Notes: a model not told the origin generated them from the sequence alone. A stretch of DNA of 10,279 nucleotides from Ignavibacteriaceae bacterium (GCA_025449775.1 JANWIS010000166.1:1-10279), one strand, 5' to 3'. Shown: positions 1-7,423, counted from the stretch's first letter. Made by a program: numbers and translations.

Positions 1-1501
1 CATCGATCTCAATTTCCGGTGAGTATTCATATCTTCCGTCAAAGTCAATCTGTTTTAGTCTGTAGAAATATTTTCCTGTTTCAACTGTTCTATCAGTATA
101 TGTGTAATACTTTGGTTCAGTTGTTGTACCGGCACCTTCTACATAACCAATAGTGAAATATTCAGTAGCTTCACTTCTTCTTTCAACTTCAAACATCTGG
201 TTATTTATTTCTGTAGCAGTTGCCCAGTTCAATACAACCTGACCACTGTTGTTCACATCTGCTGTGAATGAAGTTAATTCAACAGGTATTGGTGAATCCG
301 ATAATCTGTAATCATCAACATACATTTCATCGGTAGCAGTTGCACCAAAGAAATCTATTGCATCGAGTACTAAGAAACCAGTTCCACCTGATGCACCGAG
401 TGTCCACTGCCATGTGTGAACAAGAACACCATTGACAGTCATCGTTGCCAGATCATTATTCAGATCGATAACCAACGAAACCTGGAACCAGCTATTAACC
501 GGATATGAGAAATTTGTGGTAGTACTTGTTAACAGACGTCCACCACCGCCAAGATCAAAGTAGCATTCCATTGCCCAGTATCCACCTGTTCCAAAACTAA
601 AGTCAGACAGGTTATTGAAGTAACCGGAATTACCAGTTGGAATGAAAACCATAAAGTCCTGATACCAAGTTCCTGTTGAAAGGTTTTCGTGTAATCTTAC
701 AAGATCATTATTCTGAACTACGACAAATGATTTTGTACCACTGTAAGCATAGTTTGCAGAAATATAAGCATCTTCAACAGCACTGCAGGGAGTATTTGTC
801 CATGTTGTCCAATCAGTTGGATTCTGACAAGCAAGCTGCTGACCTACAAGGTATGCTTCGAAATTATCAAAGAAAGTATTGCCGCTTGAACCAGCTTCGA
901 GATAAGCATGGATATTCCAGTTATAATTCAAAGTTGGAGCAATAACAGAAAGACGCTGCCATGGTCCTGGAGCCAGATATATCCAATCGCCGTCAACAAC
1001 AGCAGGACCAGCATCAACTCCGCAAGGAAATTCGCCGGCTGCATGTGTAACTTCATAACCAACCCAAATATCATTTCCTGTGATTGGTACTGGAGTAGTA
1101 AGTGTTAATAGATTCCAGCTTGTACCGACAATAGAACCTGTTACATTCTGACTATATAGAAGTGTTCCAGGAGAAGTAGATGTTCCCTGATCATAGATTT
1201 TCAAAAGGGTATTTGATGGTACAGCTGCAATAAAAATTTCTATCTGTGTTAAATTAGATCCAGCGTGTGGACCTGTAATACTCGCGGGAAATCTTGCAGA
1301 TACTTCAAATGTACCACCGCTTGTAAGACCGATAGAATTAAAATTTACACCGTCATCCCACTGCAGAACTGTACCTGCCTCAGGATTTTGCGGTGCTCTG
1401 GTTGGGTTTTCACTTGCTTTAACAGAAAAATCTGATGCAAGCAAGGAAGTCACTGATACTAAGAGAATAAAGAATGAAAAAAAGAATATACTTTTCTTCA
1501 T
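1..1501 (-). CDS. Secreted multidomain protein, probable T9SS substrate (C-terminus cut by window edge)
   Basis: The minus strand is open for 500 codons from an ATG at 1501 to the window edge. A perfect AGGAGG ribosome-binding site (1512-1507) lies 5 nt before the start. Residues 1-22 form a typical signal peptide (Lys-Lys, then a Phe/Leu/Val-rich core, Ala at 22). Residues about 45-215 resemble an accessory beta-module of secreted Bacteroidota proteins, with the signatures NDIWVGYEV, DAGPAV and NYNWNI. Residues about 220-400 look like a lectin/laminin-G-type beta-sandwich, ending in DEMYVDDYRLSD. From about residue 404 a fibronectin-like module begins with PVELTSFTA and contains LNWATATEINN and YFYRLKQIDFDG. 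In Ignavibacteria and relatives this usually directly precedes the C-terminal T9SS sorting domain, which would lie outside the window. No catalytic motif was recognised. The role is likely extracellular or cell-surface binding; the substrate is unknown. The reading frame is certain, the function is not. Confidence 0.85.
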   Translation of the reverse strand, partial: MKKSIFFFSFFILLVSVTSLLASDFSVKASENPTRAPQNPEAGTVLQWDDGVNFNSIGLTSGGTFEVSARFPASITGPHAGSNLTQIEIFIAAVPSNTLLKIYDQGTSTSPGTLLYSQNVTGSIVGTSWNLLTLTTPVPITGNDIWVGYEVTHAAGEFPCGVDAGPAVVDGDWIYLAPGPWQRLSVIAPTLNYNWNIHAYLEAGSSGNTFFDNFEAYLVGQQLACQNPTDWTTWTNTPCSAVEDAYISANYAYSGTKSFVVVQNNDLVRLHENLSTGTWYQDFMVFIPTGNSGYFNNLSDFSFGTGGYWAMECYFDLGGGGRLLTSTTTNFSYPVNSWFQVSLVIDLNNDLATMTVNGVLVHTWQWTLGASGGTGFLVLDAIDFFGATATDEMYVDDYRLSDSPIPVELTSFTADVNNSGQVVLNWATATEINNQMFEVERRSEATEYFTIGYVEGAGTTTEPKYYTYTDRTVETGKYFYRLKQIDFDGRYEYSPEIEID

Positions 1502-1724
1502 GGAGCCCTCCTATAAGGTGAATGAATGGATATTTTTTTATTTAGAGCGAATTAAATTTTTTACCCTTTGGGGTGCTTACCCTAAATTTGTAACTGTAAT
1601 TTAATAAATAATATTTTTAATAAAAATAGTTGTCGTAACATAAAAGTGCAACATTACTACGACTGATATTCACTAACTTTGAATACGGGAAACATATTTT
1701 AGTTAGGATTTATAGTGAACAAAA
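1502..1724. promoter_or_regulatory. Divergent intergenic region between the secreted-protein gene and pcm
   Basis: This 223-bp AT-rich gap must hold promoters for both divergent genes. Two plus-strand matches to the Bacteroidota -7 consensus TAnnTTTG are visible: TAAATTTG at 1583-1590 and TAACTTTG at 1674-1681. The second lies 43 bp before the pcm start, a plausible distance, but neither has a clear TTTG -33 box at the usual 19-21 bp spacing. Near the secreted-protein gene, the heptamer AGGGTAA (minus strand) occurs twice, at 1584-1578 and 1567-1561. A 6-bp inverted repeat, GTCGTA (1632-1637) / TACGAC (1658-1663), sits just upstream of the second promoter-like motif. All regulatory readings are tentative. 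Confidence 0.4.
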
Positions 1725-2360
1725 ATGATGTATAAACTTCAGCGGTTTGAGCTTGTTGAAAACCTTCGTAATAAAGGAATTACAGACGAACTTTTTCTGA
1801 ATGCAATGCTTAATGTTGAAAGGGAAAAATATATTCCTTCAGGTGTGAGACCACATGCATACAAAGATATTGCATTGCCGATCGGTTATGAACAAACAAT
1901 TTCCCAGCCATATACAATTGCAATTATGACTGAAGCATTAAAATTAAAAAGAAATGAAAAAGTTCTTGAAATTGGAACAGGTTCTGGTTATCAGGCTGCA
2001 CTTCTTTATGAAATGGGAGCTAAAGTTTACAGCATCGAGAGAAATATGGATATTTACAATGAAGTGCTGAAGCGTTTCGAAAAACTTGGGATACGTGTTC
2101 ATTGCAAATGCGGAGATGGAACTTTGGGCTGGGATGCTTATGCACCTTTTGATAAAATTATTGTAACAGCAGGTTCACCGGGTGTTCCTGATGCATTGAA
2201 AAGACAATTAGCTGTTAATGGCAGAATGGTAATTCCTGTTGGAAATAAAAGTTCTCAAACACTGAAGGTTCTAAGTAAAACTTCTCCTGATGAATTTGAA
2301 ATTGAAGAAATCCCTCAGTTCGCATTTGTCCCATTGATTGGTAGAGACGGTTGGAAATAG
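1725..2360 (+). CDS. pcm: Protein-L-isoaspartate O-methyltransferase
   Basis: This 211-aa protein matches the bacterial PIMT family in length and motif order. The enzyme methylates the abnormal carboxyl of L-isoaspartyl residues with S-adenosylmethionine, starting repair of aged proteins in the cytoplasm. The family motif around residues 55-66 (YEQTISQPYTIA) contributes to the active site. Residues 80-94 (VLEIGTGSGYQAALL) are SAM-binding motif I. Asp143 lies in the later PFDKIIVTAG strand (141-150), and the C-terminus has the family's FVPLIGRDGW. The start is ATG 1725 or the adjacent ATG 1728, because an in-frame TGA at 1716 rules out anything further upstream. The nearest Shine-Dalgarno-like sequence, AGGA at 1705-1708, is 16 nt away, so initiation may be weak. 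The end overlaps miaA by 10 nt, suggesting one transcript and coupled translation. Confidence 0.95.
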   Translation: MMYKLQRFELVENLRNKGITDELFLNAMLNVEREKYIPSGVRPHAYKDIALPIGYEQTISQPYTIAIMTEALKLKRNEKVLEIGTGSGYQAALLYEMGAKVYSIERNMDIYNEVLKRFEKLGIRVHCKCGDGTLGWDAYAPFDKIIVTAGSPGVPDALKRQLAVNGRMVIPVGNKSSQTLKVLSKTSPDEFEIEEIPQFAFVPLIGRDGWK

Positions 2361-3283
2361 AAGTAATCGTTATTGTCGGACCAACCTGTTCAGGTAAGAC
2401 TCAGATCAGCTTAAAACTTGCATCATTAATTCCATCTGAAATAATTTCAGCAGACAGCAGACAGGTATTCAAGCATTTGGATATCGGTACAGCTAAACCT
2501 TCGAAATCGGAACTAAAAAAAATTCCTCATCATCTTATAAATGTTTTAGAACCTTCTGAATATTATAATGCAAGTATCTTCGAAAAAGATTGTGAAAAAA
2601 TTATTGATAAACTTTTTAAAGAAAATAAATCACCGGTAGTTGTCGGTGGAAGTGGTTTATATATCCAGGCACTTGTAGATGGAATATTTGAAATTGCAGA
2701 TATAGATGAAGATTACAGGAAGGATCTTTTGAAAAAAAGAAAAGATTTCGGAAATGAATTTCTCTATAAAGAGTTAAAAAAAGTTGATCCTGAAAGTGCC
2801 TCAAAAATGCTTCCGCAAAACTGGAAGAGAATTATACGGGCTCTCGAAGTTTATCATTCAACAGGGATTCCAATCTGGAAGCATCATAAAAAACATTTGA
2901 GTGAAAGTAATAAGAAAGAAAAATATAAGTTCATGCAGTTCGGTTTAAATTGGGAAAGGGAGAAACTTTATAAGAACATCGATACTCGTGTTGATGAAAT
3001 GATTGAAAAAGGAATTGTTGAAGAAGTAAGAAATATTCTAAAAATCGGATATGGAAAAGATTTAAATTCTCTGAATACAGTCGGGTATAAAGAAATAATT
3101 CAATACCTGGAAGGAAACATAAATTTAGAGAGAGCAGTTGAGCTTATAAAACGAAACACACGACATTATGCAAAGCGACAGTTGACTTGGTTCAAAAAAG
3201 ATAAAAGGATTATATGGTCTGATATTGAAAATTTCGCTCAGCTTGATAAGACCGCAGAAAATATTCTTAAATATCTGAACTAA
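2351..3283 (+). CDS. miaA: tRNA dimethylallyltransferase
   Basis: MiaA transfers a dimethylallyl group from DMAPP to N6 of adenosine 37 in tRNAs reading codons that begin with U, which supports reading-frame maintenance. At 310 aa it has the usual family length. Visible motifs are the P-loop GPTCSGKT (residues 10-17), ISADSRQVF with the expected catalytic Asp35, DIGTAKPS (44-51), VVGGSGLYIQAL (98-108), NWKRIIRALEVYHSTG (157-172) and the C-terminal RNTRHYAKRQLTWF block (268-281). The start is the TTG at 2351: an in-frame TAG at 2342 blocks any upstream start, and the P-loop begins only ten residues in, so no later start would serve. It overlaps the end of pcm by 10 nt, so its translation is probably coupled to pcm; the Shine-Dalgarno in front of the TTG is poor. 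Confidence 0.95.
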   Translation: MEIEVIVIVGPTCSGKTQISLKLASLIPSEIISADSRQVFKHLDIGTAKPSKSELKKIPHHLINVLEPSEYYNASIFEKDCEKIIDKLFKENKSPVVVGGSGLYIQALVDGIFEIADIDEDYRKDLLKKRKDFGNEFLYKELKKVDPESASKMLPQNWKRIIRALEVYHSTGIPIWKHHKKHLSESNKKEKYKFMQFGLNWEREKLYKNIDTRVDEMIEKGIVEEVRNILKIGYGKDLNSLNTVGYKEIIQYLEGNINLERAVELIKRNTRHYAKRQLTWFKKDKRIIWSDIENFAQLDKTAENILKYLN

Positions 3284-3330
3284 ACCATACTAATACATTT
3301 TAATTATGAAAGTAAACTCATTTATGGTTT
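3282..3330 (+). repeat. Inverted repeat after miaA
   Basis: AAACCATA (3282-3289, overlapping the miaA stop) and TATGGTTT (3323-3330) form a perfect 8-bp inverted repeat with a 33-nt loop. It is AT-rich and has no following T-tract, so it is a weak terminator candidate at best. The rest of the 125-bp gap to atuA holds one promoter-like TAACTTTA (3369-3376) that resembles TAnnTTTG in 7 of 8 positions, 33 bp before the chosen start. Confidence 0.25.
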
Positions 3331-3399
3331 CTGTATATCTTAATAGATTAGTCATCAGAATTTATTATTAACTTTACGAAAACAAATTAATTGTATTCC

Positions 3400-3403
3400 G
3401 GAG
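3400..3403 (+). promoter_or_regulatory. Shine-Dalgarno site that decides the atuA start
   Basis: GGAG at 3400-3403 is spaced 5 nt from the TTG at 3409. The earlier in-frame TTG at 3391 lies upstream of this site and has only A/T-rich sequence before it. The SD therefore favours 3409, which also gives a product beginning just before the conserved IASGQGFWGD block. Confidence 0.7.
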
Positions 3404-3408
3404 ACAGT

Positions 3409-4779
3409 TTGAAGAATCATATAAAAATAGCTTCTGGTCAGGGATTCTGGGGAGATTTAATAGATGCACCTTATCAACAGGTTACAAAAGGAGATATAGA
3501 TTATCTTGTAATGGATTACCTTGCTGAAGTTACAATGTCAATTATGCAAAAACAGAAATCAAGAGATCCGAAATTAGGATATGCAACTGACCTGATCGAT
3601 CTGATGAAAAAAATTCTTCCAATCACAGCAAAAAAAGGAATTAAAATTATCACTAATGGTGGTGGAGTAAATCCGGTTAGTTGTGCGGAGAAAATTCTTG
3701 AAACTGCAAAGCTGCTCAATATTAAATCTCTGAAAGTTGCAGTAGTTTTAGGTGATGATATAAAAGATCGACTTGATGAAATTTTAAAGCAGGGTTGTGA
3801 ATTGAAAAATATTGAAACGAGTGAACCTATAATTAAAGTGAAAGATAGACTGCTCAATGCTAATGTATATTTCGGAGCATTCCCCGTTGTGGAAGCATTA
3901 AACAAAGGTGCTGATGTTGTGATTACAGGAAGAACAACTGATACAGGATTAACTCTGGCTCCAATGATCTATGAATTCGGCTGGAAAAATAATGATTATG
4001 ATTTGCTCTCAGCCGGTACTGTTGCCGGACATATACTTGAGTGCGGTGCACAATCAACAGGAGGAAATTTTTTAGGTGACTGGCAATCAATTGATAACTT
4101 TGCAGAAATTGGTTTCCCGATTGCCGAAGCTTATCCAAATGGTGAAGTGATTATTACAAAACATAAAAATACTGGCGGCAAAGTTTCGATCGATACGATA
4201 ACAGAGCAGCTTGTTTATGAAATTGGAGATCCAAAAGAATATATAACTCCAGATTGTGTGGCTGATTTTACATCAATCAAACTAGCTGATGAAGGACAAG
4301 ACAGAGTAAAAGTATTTAATGTAAAAGGTAAATCTGAAACTGAGTTTTATAAAGTTTCGTGTTCTTATCACGATGGATACAGTTCAAATGGTTCACTTAC
4401 ATATTCCTGGCCTCAGGCGTTGACTAAAGCCAAAGCAGCGGATAAAATTCTACGTAAGAGACTTGAAAATCTCGGTCTTCAGTTTGATGAAATCAGATCG
4501 GAGTTTGTGGGATACAATTCAACTCATGAAAATTTAGCTGTTGAGCTGAATGAAGATTTGATAAATGAAATAATGCTTCGATTTTCTGTGAGAGGAAAAA
4601 GCAAAGAAGCTGTTAACCGATTCGGACAGGAGATTGCTCCCTTAATTCTTACAGGTCCGCCAAGCGTTACCGGATTTGCCGGCGGAAGACCAAAAGCAAA
4701 AGATGTTGTTGCATATTGGCCTGCGTTGATTCCTAAAAAATTAGTTCAGTCCATGGTTAAAATATTTAAATTGAACTAA
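3409..4779 (+). CDS. AtuA-family (DUF1446) protein, catalytic-core half
   Basis: This 456-aa protein belongs to the acyclic terpene utilization AtuA / DUF1446 family, whose founder is needed for citronellol/geraniol degradation in Pseudomonas; the biochemical reaction is not settled to my knowledge. Conserved blocks are IASGQGFWGD (residues 7-16), ITNGGGVNP (81-89), ITGRTTDTG (172-180), ECGAQSTGGNF (211-221) and LTGPPSVTGFAGGRP (414-428), rich in Gly, Asp and Cys/His as expected for an active-site cleft. I place the start at TTG 3409 because GGAG precedes it by 5 nt; TTG 3391 would add six unconserved residues. Many AtuA proteins continue into a ferredoxin-fold tail of about 100 residues. This one stops before it, and that tail is encoded separately at 5911-6222. 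The gap to the next gene is 59 bp with no terminator visible, so a shared operon is likely. Confidence 0.85.
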   Translation: MKNHIKIASGQGFWGDLIDAPYQQVTKGDIDYLVMDYLAEVTMSIMQKQKSRDPKLGYATDLIDLMKKILPITAKKGIKIITNGGGVNPVSCAEKILETAKLLNIKSLKVAVVLGDDIKDRLDEILKQGCELKNIETSEPIIKVKDRLLNANVYFGAFPVVEALNKGADVVITGRTTDTGLTLAPMIYEFGWKNNDYDLLSAGTVAGHILECGAQSTGGNFLGDWQSIDNFAEIGFPIAEAYPNGEVIITKHKNTGGKVSIDTITEQLVYEIGDPKEYITPDCVADFTSIKLADEGQDRVKVFNVKGKSETEFYKVSCSYHDGYSSNGSLTYSWPQALTKAKAADKILRKRLENLGLQFDEIRSEFVGYNSTHENLAVELNEDLINEIMLRFSVRGKSKEAVNRFGQEIAPLILTGPPSVTGFAGGRPKAKDVVAYWPALIPKKLVQSMVKIFKLN

Positions 4780-4838
4780 TCAGCATTTTTTCCCAGTTGA
4801 GTGTTGAATTAAACATGAAAGATTAAATAAGATTCCTT

Positions 4839-5927
4839 GTGAATACACGAAAAGGATACTTTGTAATTGCGGATATTACAGGCTTCACCTCATTTATAGC
4901 AGATAGTGAGCTTGAACATTCTCAATTAATTTTGAGTGATATCCTAAAACGGATTGTCAGCAAATTTACCCCGACACTTACATTGGCTGAAATTGAAGGT
5001 GATGCGGTATTTGTTTACACACCAGTTGAAAAATTTCCACGTGGTGAAATAATCCTTGAAATCATTGAATCACTCTATTATGAGTTCAGAGATACAAAAG
5101 CTACTCTCAAAAGGTTGGTCACCTGTAATTGCAAAGCATGTGAAATGGTGCATACTCTTGATCTTAAATTTATTATTCATTCAGGTGATTATGTCTTAAA
5201 TGAAGTTGCGGGTAAAGTAAAACCTTTAGGTAACTCTATAAATACAGTACATAGACTTTTAAAGAATAAAGTAAATGAATCAACAGGTTGGAGAGCTTAT
5301 ATCTTATTTACGGAAGAAGCATTGAATAGTATCGGTTTAAATTTAAATGCTTTCCATACCCAAAAAGAGTACTATGAGCATATCGGTGAGATAACTACAT
5401 ATAGTATTAATTTAGAGAGTAGATACGAAGAGTTTACAGAAAGCAGAATAATTAAAATAACTGAAAAAGATGCAGACTATTTTGTTGAAAGCAAGTTTAA
5501 TGTTTCCATATCTGAACTATGGGATTGGGTCAATACTCCGGAAAAAAGAAGTATGTGGCTTGAAGTATCAGACTGGAAACTGGTGGAAAGACCATCTGGC
5601 CGGACAGGTAAGGGAGCAACCAATCATTGTGCAAATAGTAATTTTTTAGAGAAGCTGCTTGATTACAGACCTTTTGAGTATTACACAAGCGAAATGACTG
5701 GAAAAAATATGACATTCATGCTGACAGGAAAATTTGATAAACTATTGGATGGAACTAAATTTACATGGTTCATGAAACTGAAAAGTAATTTACCTAAACC
5801 TATTCGGAAATATTTTAGCAAATTTATTTGGAAAAAAGGATTGAAGATCGATGGAGCTTTCAAGAAACTTGATCAATTAATCAAGCTTGAGAAAAATAAA
5901 GTAGAGAATAATGAAAATAAAACTTAG
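4839..5927 (+). CDS. DUF2652 class III nucleotide-cyclase-like domain fused to SRPBCC domain
   Basis: This 362-aa protein has two parts. Residues 1-195 look like a class III nucleotidyl cyclase domain of the DUF2652 type: VIADITGFTSFI (9-20) supplies the first metal Asp12, EIEGDAVFVY (51-60) the second metal Asp55, and GNSINTVHRLL (131-141) the Asn135/Arg139 pair that stabilises the transition state in true cyclases. A CxCxxC cluster lies at Cys96, Cys98 and Cys101. Residues about 213-355 resemble an SRPBCC (START/polyketide-cyclase-like) ligand-binding domain, with ELWDWVNTPEKRSMW near its start. No transmembrane segment is seen, so it is probably cytoplasmic. GTG 4839 is the only usable start: an in-frame TAA lies at 4824 and no good SD is present. 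It sits between the two AtuA halves and overlaps the second by 17 nt. Cyclase activity is possible but unproven. Confidence 0.8.
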   Translation: MNTRKGYFVIADITGFTSFIADSELEHSQLILSDILKRIVSKFTPTLTLAEIEGDAVFVYTPVEKFPRGEIILEIIESLYYEFRDTKATLKRLVTCNCKACEMVHTLDLKFIIHSGDYVLNEVAGKVKPLGNSINTVHRLLKNKVNESTGWRAYILFTEEALNSIGLNLNAFHTQKEYYEHIGEITTYSINLESRYEEFTESRIIKITEKDADYFVESKFNVSISELWDWVNTPEKRSMWLEVSDWKLVERPSGRTGKGATNHCANSNFLEKLLDYRPFEYYTSEMTGKNMTFMLTGKFDKLLDGTKFTWFMKLKSNLPKPIRKYFSKFIWKKGLKIDGAFKKLDQLIKLEKNKVENNENKT

Positions 5928-6222
5928 AGATATTGCTCATGGAAGAAGTGGTGATAAAGGAGATGCTGCAAATATAGGAATAATTGCTTTTGATGATGAT
6001 GGATATAATATTATTAATAAACATCTTACAGCCGAAGTTGTAAAAAAACACTTCGCTGGTATTTGCAAAGGTAAAGTGGAGAGATTTGAACTACCTAATA
6101 TAAGAGCATTGAATTTTATTCTTCACAACACATTAGGTGGAGGAGGAACTGTTTCTTTAAAACACGATGCTCAGGGTAAAACTTTGGCTGCTGCTTTACT
6201 AAGACTGGAACTAGTGGTTTAA
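5911..6222 (+). CDS. AtuA-like ferredoxin-fold domain protein
   Basis: This 103-aa protein matches the C-terminal domain found fused to AtuA/DUF1446 in many bacteria. The signature is LRDIAHGRSGDKGDAANIGI (residues 5-24), followed later by ALNFILHNTLGGGGTVSLKHDAQGKTLA, in which the Leu-Gly-Gly-Gly-Gly loop (75-79 approximately) and the 'RSGDKGD' loop are the conserved parts. Despite the name, no iron-sulfur cysteine motif is present; the label refers to the fold. The ATG at 5911 lies inside the end of the cyclase-like gene (17-nt overlap), so translation is probably coupled to it. It most likely associates with the AtuA-family protein encoded at 3409-4779, restoring the full-length arrangement as two chains; that association is inference. 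Confidence 0.8.
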   Translation: MKIKLRDIAHGRSGDKGDAANIGIIAFDDDGYNIINKHLTAEVVKKHFAGICKGKVERFELPNIRALNFILHNTLGGGGTVSLKHDAQGKTLAAALLRLELVV

Positions 6223-6228
6223 ATTTGT

Positions 6229-6300
6229 TGTCATTCCGAACTTGTTTCGGAATCTTCGTTTTTCAAATTTAATAAATGCTGAAAAAAGTTCAGTACGACA
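6229..6300. repeat. REP/MITE-like palindromic repeat with two hairpins
   Basis: This 72-bp element has imperfect terminal inverted repeats: TGTCATTCCGAAC (6229-6241) pairs with GTTCAGTACGACA (6288-6300) at 10 of 13 positions. Inside are two hairpins: ATTCCGAA/TTCGGAAT (6233-6240 and 6246-6253, 5-nt loop) and CTGAA/TTCAG (6279-6283 and 6289-6293, 5-nt loop). The TCATTCCGAA...TTCGGAATC and CTGAA...TTCAG halves resemble a short dispersed repeat I recall from Bacteroidota-group genomes. It lies 7 bp after the ferredoxin-fold gene and only 10 bp before the prfB Shine-Dalgarno. It may act as a transcript-end or mRNA-processing hairpin. Only one copy is in this window. Confidence 0.6.
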
Positions 6301-6321
6301 CCATAATCATAAGGAATAGAA

Positions 6322-7423
6322 ATGTACGAAACTGAAATAAAAGAAATTAAAACTTATCAGCAAAGGATAGATAATCTCCGGGGGTATCTTTGATGTTGAT
6401 AAAAAAATATCAAAGGTAGATGAACTTCAAACAAAATCAGGTGAGCCATCCTTCTGGAATGATCAGGTAGCTGCTCAAAAAGTGCTTCAGGAAATAAAAG
6501 CTCTCGAACAATGGATTAATCTTTATAAAGCAGTTAATCAAAAAGCCAATGAAATAAAAGATATTATAGAGCTTGCTGCTTTAGAAGCAGATGAAACTTT
6601 TTACGATGAAATAAGAAAAGAACTTGATGCACTAAATTCTGCAATTGAAAATGCAGAATTTAAAAATATGCTCAGCGGAAAAGATGATGAGAAAAACTGT
6701 CTGCTTACAATCCATTCGGGTGCTGGCGGGACTGAAGCACAAGATTGGGCTGATATGCTTCTTCGAATGTACATTCGTTATGGTGAACAGAGTGGCTACA
6801 AGGTTAGTATTCTTGATATTCTTGATGGTGATGGTGCAGGAATTAAAAGTGCGACCGTAGAATTGATTGGTGAGTTTGCTTATGGTTATTTGAAAGCAGA
6901 AAACGGTGTTCATCGTCTTGTTCGTATATCACCGTTTGATTCAAATAAAAGAAGACATACATCTTTCGCATCTGTATTTGTTATTCCAGAAATTGATGAT
7001 ACTATCGAGATAGAAATCAATCCGGCCGATTTAAGGATTGATACTTTCCGTTCAGGCGGGAAGGGAGGACAGAATGTGAACAAAGTGGAGACTGCTGTTA
7101 GAATTACTCATGTTCCAACCGGAACTGTTGCAGCATGCCAGAGCGAAAGGTCTCAAATTCAAAATAAGACTACTGCAATGAAAATGTTAAAGTCAAAACT
7201 TTACCAGCTCGAGCTTGAAAAACAGCAAGCAGAGATTGATGAAGTTGAAAAGAACAAAATGAAAATTGAATGGGGAAGCCAGATCAGGTCTTATGTTTTT
7301 CATCCATATAATATGGTCAAAGATCATCGTACTGATGAGGAAACATCTGATGTTCAGAAAGTAATGGATGGAGATATTGACAGATTCATTAAATCATATC
7401 TCTCAAAGTTCAGTAAGAATTAA
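6322..7423 (+). CDS. prfB: Peptide chain release factor 2 (programmed +1 frameshift)
   Basis: RF2 recognises UGA and UAA stop codons in the ribosomal A site and triggers peptide release. The gene begins at ATG 6322, six bases after AAGGA (6311-6315). It is read in one frame for 23 codons to an in-frame TGA at 6391-6393, then continues in the +1 frame from GAT 6392 to TAA at 7421-7423. The spliced product is 366 aa, the normal family length. Residue numbers count the frameshifted protein: the codon-recognition tripeptide Ser-Pro-Phe is at 203-205 (RISPFDSNKRRHTSF) and the catalytic GGQ is at 248-250 (SGGKGGQNVNKVETAVRITH). A gene call starting at GTG 6482 would lose the first 53 residues. The REP-like element sits just upstream. 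The gene is intact. Confidence 0.95.
6378..6393 (+). promoter_or_regulatory. RF2 autoregulatory +1 frameshift site
   Basis: The sequence CCGGGGGTATCTTTGA has the three conserved parts: an internal Shine-Dalgarno-like GGGGG (6380-6384), the slippery CTT (6388-6390) and the in-frame TGA stop (6391-6393). In E. coli the equivalent is AGGGGGTATCTTTGAC. When RF2 is scarce, the ribosome pauses at UGA and slips forward one base, skipping T6391, to make full-length RF2. When RF2 is plentiful, termination yields a 23-residue peptide. Confidence 0.93.

Noticed and set aside
676..1108. Two plus-strand frames of 89 and 66 codons
   Set aside because: They lie antisense to the 500-codon secreted-protein frame, have no family resemblance and unlike composition, and are shadows of it.
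1715..1735. Six-codon GTG mini-ORF with AGGA 6 nt before it, overlapping the pcm start
   Set aside because: Possible leader peptide, but too short and with no conserved feature; the AGGA match could be chance.
3516..3905. 129-codon minus-strand frame opposite the AtuA gene
   Set aside because: Antisense to a well-conserved protein; it is a Ser/Phe/Ile-rich mirror of that coding sequence.
6482..6484. GTG as the prfB start
   Set aside because: Homologous RF2 sequence continues upstream through the frameshift site to ATG 6322, which has a proper ribosome-binding site.
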